DNA from: Candidatus Krumholzibacteriota bacterium
GTDB lineage: Bacteria; Krumholzibacteriota; Krumholzibacteriia; Krumholzibacteriales; Krumholzibacteriaceae
Assembly (NCBI GenBank): GCA_016931295.1
Contig: JAFGEZ010000003.1
Span: 1 to 64,000 of the forward strand
Reading direction: 5' to 3'
Length of the DNA stretch: 64,000 nucleotides
The position numbers and the translations under genes are program-made. The notes under the pieces were generated by a model that was not told the DNA's origin, did not search any database, and was given only the letters and a program-made list of their open reading frames with translations. Positions within the stretch are counted from its first letter, which is position 1; every line of letters begins with the position of its first letter. This document shows, in pieces, positions 63,179-64,000 of the stretch.

Positions 63179-64000
63179 ATGACGGAGAAACATCTGACCG
63201 AGGGACGCGAGTACATCGGGATCAGCCGGGTCGAGGGGCCGCTCGTCGTCGTCGAGGGCATCCACGACGTCGGCTACAACGAGCTCGCCGAGATCACCGA
63301 TCCCGAGGGGCACGTGCGGCTGGGGATGATCCTCGAGACCAGTCTCGGCGCGGCGGTCATCCAGGTTTTCGAGGGGACGAGCGGGTTGTCGATCCCCGGC
63401 ACGCGCGTGCGGTTCCGCGGCGAGCCGCTCTCGTTCGGCGTGAGCGAGGAGATCCTCGGGCGCGTCTTCGACGGCCTCGGCCATCCGATCGACGGCGGCC
63501 CGCCGCCGATGGCGAAGATGCGGAAGGACGTCAACGGGCTCCCGATCAACCCGACCGCCCGCGAGTACCCGCGCAAGTTCATCCAGACGGGGATATCGGC
63601 GATCGACGGCATGAACACGCTCGTCCGCGGCCAGAAGCTGCCGATCTTCTCCGGCACGGGGCTTCCCCACAACCGGATCGTGGCCCAGATCACGCGCCAG
63701 GCGAAGATCGTGGGCGAGGACACCTCCTTCGCCGTCGTCTTCGCCGCGATGGGGATCAAGCACGACGTGGCGCGCTACTTCATCAGGAACTTCGAGGAAT
63801 CGGGGGTGCTCGAGAAGGTCGTCCTCTTCCTCAATCTCGCCGACGATCCCTCCGTGGAGCGCATCGTCACCCCGCGCACCGCGTTGACCGCGGCCGAGTT
63901 TCTCGCCTTCGAGCTGCACATGCACGTCCTGGTCATCCTCACCGACATGACCAACTACTGCGAGTCGCTGCGCGAGATATCCACGGTCCGCGAGGAGATC
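63179..64000 (+). CDS. atpB: V/A-type ATP synthase subunit B (partial, 3' end outside window)
   Basis: The first 274 codons are visible and stay open to the window edge. The regulatory subunit has SGTGLPHN in place of a true P-loop, and [12 protein letters not shown] and [14 protein letters not shown] match B subunits. The start ATG at 63179 lies 13 bases after subunit A, with GAAGAGA upstream. Subunit D is expected next, outside the window. Confidence 0.94.
   Translation, partial: MTEKHLTEGREYIGISRVEGPLVVVEGIHDVGYNELAEITDPEGHVRLGMILETSLGAAVIQVFEGTSGLSIPGTRVRFRGEPLSFGVSEEILGRVFDGLGHPIDGGPPPMAKMRKDVNGLPINPTAREYPRKFIQTGISAIDGMNTLVRGQKLPIFSGTGLPHNRIVAQITRQAKIVGEDTSFAVVFAAMGIKHDVARYFIRNFEESGVLEKVVLFLNLADDPSVERIVTPRTALTAAEFLAFELHMHVLVILTDMTNYCESLREISTVREEI

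Overview
The window is 64 kb of GC-rich (about two thirds G+C), densely packed bacterial chromosome with no insertion sequence, phage gene or CRISPR array. The lineage is inferred to be FCB-group-like (Krumholzibacteriota, Eisenbacteria, Latescibacterota or a relative). The reasons are a secreted protein with a type-A T9SS/FlgD-like C-terminal sorting domain, an S46 dipeptidyl-peptidase, a MoxR-BatABCDE operon, a V/A-type ATPase and a tryptophanyl-tRNA synthetase with an Fe-S cysteine signature. None of these is diagnostic alone.

Layout. 1-101: tail of a membrane protein and a strong terminator. 262-6563: addB-addA recombination helicase-nuclease. 6560-7351 (minus): thiazole synthase Thi4 of the histidine type. 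7590-10719: cytoplasmic PAS/GAF histidine kinase with a NarL-type regulator. 10720-11162: a lower-GC, hairpin-rich, non-coding stretch, here called a candidate structured RNA. 11163-14123: envelope proteins, namely an exported barrel-like protein, a lipoprotein, a small unknown and an outer-membrane-like protein. 14125-16223: YjbQ (minus) and PepD. 16381-19189: tRNA-Trp, trpS and a tryptophanase-family lyase. 19303-22115: a GAF-PAS histidine kinase and a PhzF-family enzyme (minus).

22425-32710 is a chemosensory operon behind a sigma-54-like promoter: cheR, mcp, cheW, cheD, cheB, cheA, cheC, cheY, then a TPR protein and a DUF4388-TPR protein. 32906-39546 holds an S46 peptidase, an EamA transporter and a very large secreted papain-like protein (minus). 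39909-49806 is a nine-gene MoxR-DUF58-Bat operon with two BatD-like proteins and a SurA-like chaperone that lacks a parvulin domain. 49917-56352 holds an exported aminopeptidase C, a YyaL-type thioredoxin-fold protein, a small membrane protein, Bcp peroxiredoxin, a RibD-type reductase and a glycosyltransferase. 56492-64000 is a V/A-type ATPase operon (G/H, C, I, K, F, E, A, B) that runs off the window inside subunit B.

How the parts fit: several modules serve signalling (two histidine kinases, one full chemosensory set). Others serve envelope biogenesis and extracellular proteolysis (Bat operon, S46, C1A and C1B peptidases). The rest is core metabolism and DNA repair. The items most worth following up are the structured non-coding region at 10.8-11.1 kb, the enlarged MoxR-Bat operon, the tRNA-Trp/trpS/lyase cluster and the sigma-54-linked chemosensory operon with DUF4388/TPR outputs.
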